Source: Microvirga splendida
Lineage (GTDB): Bacteria; Pseudomonadota; Alphaproteobacteria; Rhizobiales; Beijerinckiaceae
Length of the DNA: 33,863 nucleotides
Direction of reading: 5' to 3'
Assembly: GCF_016427565.1 (NCBI RefSeq)
Contig: NZ_JAELXT010000040.1
Coordinates: forward strand, 1 to 33,863
Shown here piece by piece: positions 31,394-33,863 of this stretch. Made by a program: the position numbers and the translations under genes. The notes beneath the pieces are model-generated. The model saw only the letters and a list, made by a program, of their open reading frames with translations, had not been told where the DNA came from and ran no database searches. How positions within the stretch are numbered: the stretch's first letter is position 1; each line of letters starts with the position of its first letter.

Positions 31394-31990
31394 GGTGAAG
31401 ACCTTCAGGAAATCAGCTGGTTCTGGAAAAGCGCCAAAGGGACGAGCAATCACGCCGCTTGGCGGGTGTTTCTCTGCTCGATTTGTCCGCCAATGTCTGT
31501 AGCCGGCGGGACACATCGCTGGACTTGATGCTGGAGCGCGGATTTGGAGTGAGGCCGCGCCATGCGGAACGGCTGTGATCCCGAGCCTGTCCTGTTTGGC
31601 ACCTTGCCAGCCGGCTCCAGAGGAGAGTGCGGGATTGTCGATCCCCCTCAGCAGCCTACATCCCAGGTGTGCGTCATTCCCTTGGCACACCAGCGCCTTG
31701 GTTGAGGTTTTGACAGCGCCTCGGCCAGGGCGCTTCCCACAGGGCTTGACCTGCCGGGCAGTGCGCTACGCTGCCGCGCCCCTGTTGGGCGGCTTGTGCC
31801 CTTCAGCAAATCAGCTCACTCTGACCTCAGCTGCCTGACACCGACAGCTGTCGACGAGCCCCGGGACGGGCACGGATGTACTGCCCTCCCGGGCTCCTCG
31901 TCGGACCTCAGCGCTCGCTTGCTCACGTCGCCTGACGCTTTGCTGCATCAAGCCTTTCGATCAGCGCTATCAGATTCCGTACCTCGGACT
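31394..31990. other. Intergenic region with a long imperfect hairpin
   Basis: No gene supported. At 31852-31902 CGACGAGCCCCGGGACGGGCA and TGCCCTCCCGGGCTCCTCG are nearly complementary and would fold into a stem of about 18 pairs around a 9-base loop. It is overlapped on the left by the palindrome CGACAGCTGTCG (31842-31853). Confidence 0.35.
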
Positions 31991-32971
31991 TTAAGGACGC
32001 TGGATCCCAGCGGCAGCAAGCCGTGCCCGGGCTCTGATGCGTTCCCGATGGGCCGTGTAGAGGCCGCTCGCTGCGATCACGAGACCTCCGACGAGGGTCA
32101 TGGTTCCCGGGACAGTGCCGAACACGCTAAAGCCGAGCAGCCCGGCGAACAGGAGCTGCACGTAGGAGAACGGGGCAATGGTGGACGCGGCGGCCTTGCG
32201 GTAGGCCAGGATGATGAGCCAGTGCCCTACGGTCGAGAAGCCGCCCATCAGCACGGCCAAGCCGATCTCCCCGGCAATCGGTGTCCGCCAGTGGAATGGC
32301 ACGAAGGCTGTCAGGGCGATCAGCCCGATCACAGCCGACCACGCCAAGGTGGCCTCAGGTCGTTCAGAGCTCATCAGGCGGGTGGCGATGGCAGCCACGG
32401 CCCAGGAGAGCGCCGCGCCGATCGGCAGCAAGGCGGCGACCTGGAAGGCCGAGCCTCCGGGCTGCACCACGAGCATCACACCAAGGAAGCCCACTCCCGC
32501 CGCGGCCCAGCGTCGGATGCCTACCTTCTCGCCGAGAAGCGGGATCGAGAGGGCGGTGATGAAGATCGGCGAGATGAAGTTGATCGCTGTTGCCTCGGCT
32601 ACCTGGAGATGCCCCAGCCCCAGGATGAAGAGAACCGATGAGCCGGCTACCGCCAGCGCTCGGATGATCTGAAGGCGCAGGCGCGGTGTGTGCATTGCCT
32701 TCGCCCCGCGTGTGACGAAGACCGCTGGAACGACAACCAGACAGAAGACGACGTAGCGCAGCCAGGTGACTTCGATCGCGGGCAACGTGTCCGTCAGGAG
32801 CTTCGCGGTGACGTCGCCCATGGCGAAGAAGACCGTCGATAGGAGAGCCAGGCCAATCGCAGCGAAGGTCGCGTCCTTTGCAGGAGCGCCACTCCTTGCG
32901 CTTGGCCGTGCAGGGGCGCCGTCTGTGATGGAGGAACAATCCGCTACGGCGGAAATGGGAGGAGGGCTCAT
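31991..32971 (-). CDS. DMT-superfamily permease (EamA domains)
   Basis: 326 residues from Met 32971; a GTG at 33010 would add 13 residues, and neither has a clear ribosome site. The first 30 or so residues are Pro/Ala/Ser-rich; ten membrane helices follow in two EamA repeats (IGLALLSTVFFAMGDVTAKL in the first, VAALLPIGAALSWAVAAIAT in the second). EVTWLRYVVFCLVVVPAVFV and EATAINFISPIFITALSIPL are family-typical. These carriers export metabolites or amino acids; substrate unknown. It stands alone. Confidence 0.85.
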   Translation of the reverse strand: MSPPPISAVADCSSITDGAPARPSARSGAPAKDATFAAIGLALLSTVFFAMGDVTAKLLTDTLPAIEVTWLRYVVFCLVVVPAVFVTRGAKAMHTPRLRLQIIRALAVAGSSVLFILGLGHLQVAEATAINFISPIFITALSIPLLGEKVGIRRWAAAGVGFLGVMLVVQPGGSAFQVAALLPIGAALSWAVAAIATRLMSSERPEATLAWSAVIGLIALTAFVPFHWRTPIAGEIGLAVLMGGFSTVGHWLIILAYRKAAASTIAPFSYVQLLFAGLLGFSVFGTVPGTMTLVGGLVIAASGLYTAHRERIRARARLAAAGIQRP

Positions 32972-33074
32972 GGGTGCTGGGAGGATCTCGGCGAGAGCAT
33001 GGGGCTTCACGCGCTCTGGTCAGCCAGCACGATTACGCGATACCGCTGAATCATGCGTGAACTGGGCTCGTACC

Positions 33075-33097
33075 GGCGCGCGGGGCACCCCCGCGCC
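33075..33097. terminator. GC-rich hairpin between the DMT permease and the 82-residue protein
   Basis: GGCGCGCGGGG-CAC-CCCCGCGCC folds into a very stable stem with one CG bulge. It lies downstream (minus strand) of the 33257-33505 gene and upstream of the permease, so it could end the former's transcript. No T run. Confidence 0.35.
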
Positions 33098-33256
33098 AGG
33101 CGCATGGAAAGTTATCACGCGGCTGCGGCGATGTCTGCCATCTGCGCACACCGCACAAGTGCTGAAATAACCTCAGCCCTCCTCTATGCGACTTGGGCGC
33201 TTGCAGCGAAACCGCTGCCTTACTCTCGCAAGCCTCGGGTGGCCCGCTCATATAGT

Positions 33257-33505
33257 CTACTCGGTGCGGCGCAACGGCTTGATCTCAGGGTCACCCAACC
33301 AGGCGCACACCTCCTCCAGGGATGAGAAGTCATGCTCGATGTCCTGGAAGGGAGAAGGCCTCCTGGTCTGCGGCAGGTCTTCCAGCAGCTCGGCCGTCCA
33401 GATGTAGGGCTGGCGCGAGCCGTGCCTGACCACACTGGCTATGACGTTGCCGTGCAGGATGAGATCATAGGCGCCGGGCGCCAGCTGGATCAGGTGGTAG
33501 GTCAT
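33257..33505 (-). CDS. Hypothetical 82-residue protein, paralogue of 29196-29444
   Basis: MTYHLIQLAPGAYDLILHGN, VIASVVRHGSRQPYIWTAEL and EHDFSSLEEVCAWLGDPEI. It is alignable over its whole length with the protein at 29196 (see there). Its ATG overlaps the stop of the upstream small gene (TATGA), so the two are translationally coupled. Function unknown. Confidence 0.7.
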   Translation of the reverse strand: MTYHLIQLAPGAYDLILHGNVIASVVRHGSRQPYIWTAELLEDLPQTRRPSPFQDIEHDFSSLEEVCAWLGDPEIKPLRRTE

Positions 33506-33714
33506 AGTACTTGCTTCTCAGAGGTCCGCTGTCCCTCGATCCACTCATAAGCCTTGGCGAGGGCGGCTTCACGATCGGGGGCCAGGATCAGGGTCGGGCG
33601 CTGCTTGGGACGCGCTACGAAGGCCAGCCACTCCAGGCCGCTCGGGCTGAGACGGATCTGGTAGCCCTGGTGCTCCACCAGTTCAGTGTCCGGAAGAGAA
33701 TGAGGATCAGTCAT
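33502..33714 (-). CDS. Hypothetical 70-residue protein, coupled to the 82-residue gene
   Basis: Met 33714 is the last plausible start; an in-frame start further upstream at 33789 would lie inside the tRNA. MTDPHSLPDTELVEHQGYQI, RLSPSGLEWLAFVARPKQR and DREAALAKAYEWIEGQRTSE suggest two or three beta strands and a final helix. No clear ribosome site precedes it. No family recognised. Together with the next gene it forms a two-gene unit just after the tRNA. Confidence 0.55.
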   Translation of the reverse strand: MTDPHSLPDTELVEHQGYQIRLSPSGLEWLAFVARPKQRPTLILAPDREAALAKAYEWIEGQRTSEKQVL

Positions 33715-33759
33715 GGTCGCAATGGCGGTCTTGAGCTTGTGCTGGCATGAGCCGGTGTG

Positions 33760-33797
33760 TGGTGGGCCTGGAGGGACTTGAACCCCCAACCAGACCG
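33760..33797 (-). tRNA. 3' exon of a tRNA (nucleotides 39-76, CCA encoded), probably tRNA-Ile
   Basis: On the minus strand the 38 bases parse exactly as CGGTC (3' anticodon stem), TGGTT (variable loop), GGGGG-TTCAAGT-CCCTC (T arm), CAGGCCC (3' acceptor), A and CCA. This is tRNA positions 39-76 with canonical segment lengths. The acceptor GGGCCTG/CAGGCCC and this T arm are typical of isoleucine tRNAs. The 5' half and anticodon are not next to it: the preceding bases are the 3' end of a group II intron. The 5' exon must lie beyond the window, or is lost. Confidence 0.7.
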
Positions 33798-33863
33798 GTA
33801 GGATGGGCCGCCGTTTCCACGTGGGATTTACAACGGCCTTCCTCCGAACCGTACGTGCAGCTT
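33798..33863 (-). mobile_element. Group II intron, 3' end (domain V 3' strand and domain VI), cut by window edge
   Basis: On the minus strand GCACGTACGGTTC (33858-33846) equals the consensus 3' strand of group II domain V, with the two-base CG bulge. After a GGAGGA linker, domain VI can fold: AGGA with TCCT and GCCGTT with AACGGC, leaving an unpaired A seven bases from the end as branch-point candidate. The intron ends with AC, as group II introns do, directly before tRNA position 39. The rest, including any reverse-transcriptase gene, is outside the window. Confidence 0.7.

Noticed and set aside
1..33863. CRISPR array, rRNA operon or replication origin
   Set aside because: No regularly spaced direct repeats, no rRNA sequence, and no rep/par genes or iteron clusters were seen.

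Overview
The window reads as an accessory stretch of an alphaproteobacterial genome, most likely Methylobacteriaceae or a close relative (Microvirga/Methylobacterium-like). This rests on the high GC, several short DUF1127 proteins, a dodecin, GntR/FCD-controlled TRAP transport and small Rhizobiales-type hypothetical proteins. I made no database comparison, so the taxonomy is an inference. The mixture of intact operons, IS remnants and decayed genes suggests a plasmid or genomic-island setting.

Layout. (1) 1-291: the end of a MarR regulator. (2) 517-10043: a minus-strand catabolic cluster with a complete tripartite TRAP transporter (dctP, dctM, dctQ), four different short-chain dehydrogenases, a flavoprotein resembling 3-ketosteroid-delta1-dehydrogenase and a GST. 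It is headed by a divergent GntR/FCD regulator, and three copies of TTTGGATAAAA lie in the shared promoter region. The parts fit uptake of an anionic substrate followed by several alcohol/ketone oxidations and a ring desaturation; the substrate is unknown. (3) 10044-11555: decayed DNA with an IS6-type transposase remnant, a small gene split by TGA, and a 54-residue ORF with a perfect Shine-Dalgarno. (4) 11556-18050: an arsenic-related island. Its left side is rearranged: a headless aldo/keto reductase abuts a headless acr3, followed by arsH with a frameshift and an early amber codon. Its right side is intact: a TSUP transporter, arsR with an operator over its own start, a cysteine-containing DUF1127 protein, a flavoprotein with a cysteine-pair tail, an MFS transporter and a nitroreductase.

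(5) 18244-18830: a tiny membrane protein and an IS256-family remnant joined to a gene fragment. (6) 18836-24157: a peptide/nickel-type ABC importer operon (dppBCDF-like plus an RpiR/SIS regulator) whose substrate-binding gene has been beheaded by an IS6-family element (24158-24988). (7) 25083-33714: small stress-type and hypothetical genes (DUF1127, dodecin, cold-shock protein, a possible CYTH-like protein, two paralogous 82-residue proteins) together with a MarR/Bcr-type efflux pair and a DMT permease; two more genes carry single in-frame stop codons. (8) 33760-33863: on the minus strand, exactly the last 38 nucleotides of a tRNA (positions 39-76) preceded by the 3' end of a group II intron (domain V 3' strand and domain VI), cut off by the window edge.

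The most unusual items are the apparent group II intron at a tRNA anticodon-loop/stem border, the run of vicinal-cysteine proteins under one ArsR, and the uncharacterised GntR/TRAP/SDR cluster. Four genes between 10.9 and 26.7 kb carry one in-frame stop each (TGA, TAG, TAG, TAA), pointing to ongoing gene decay.
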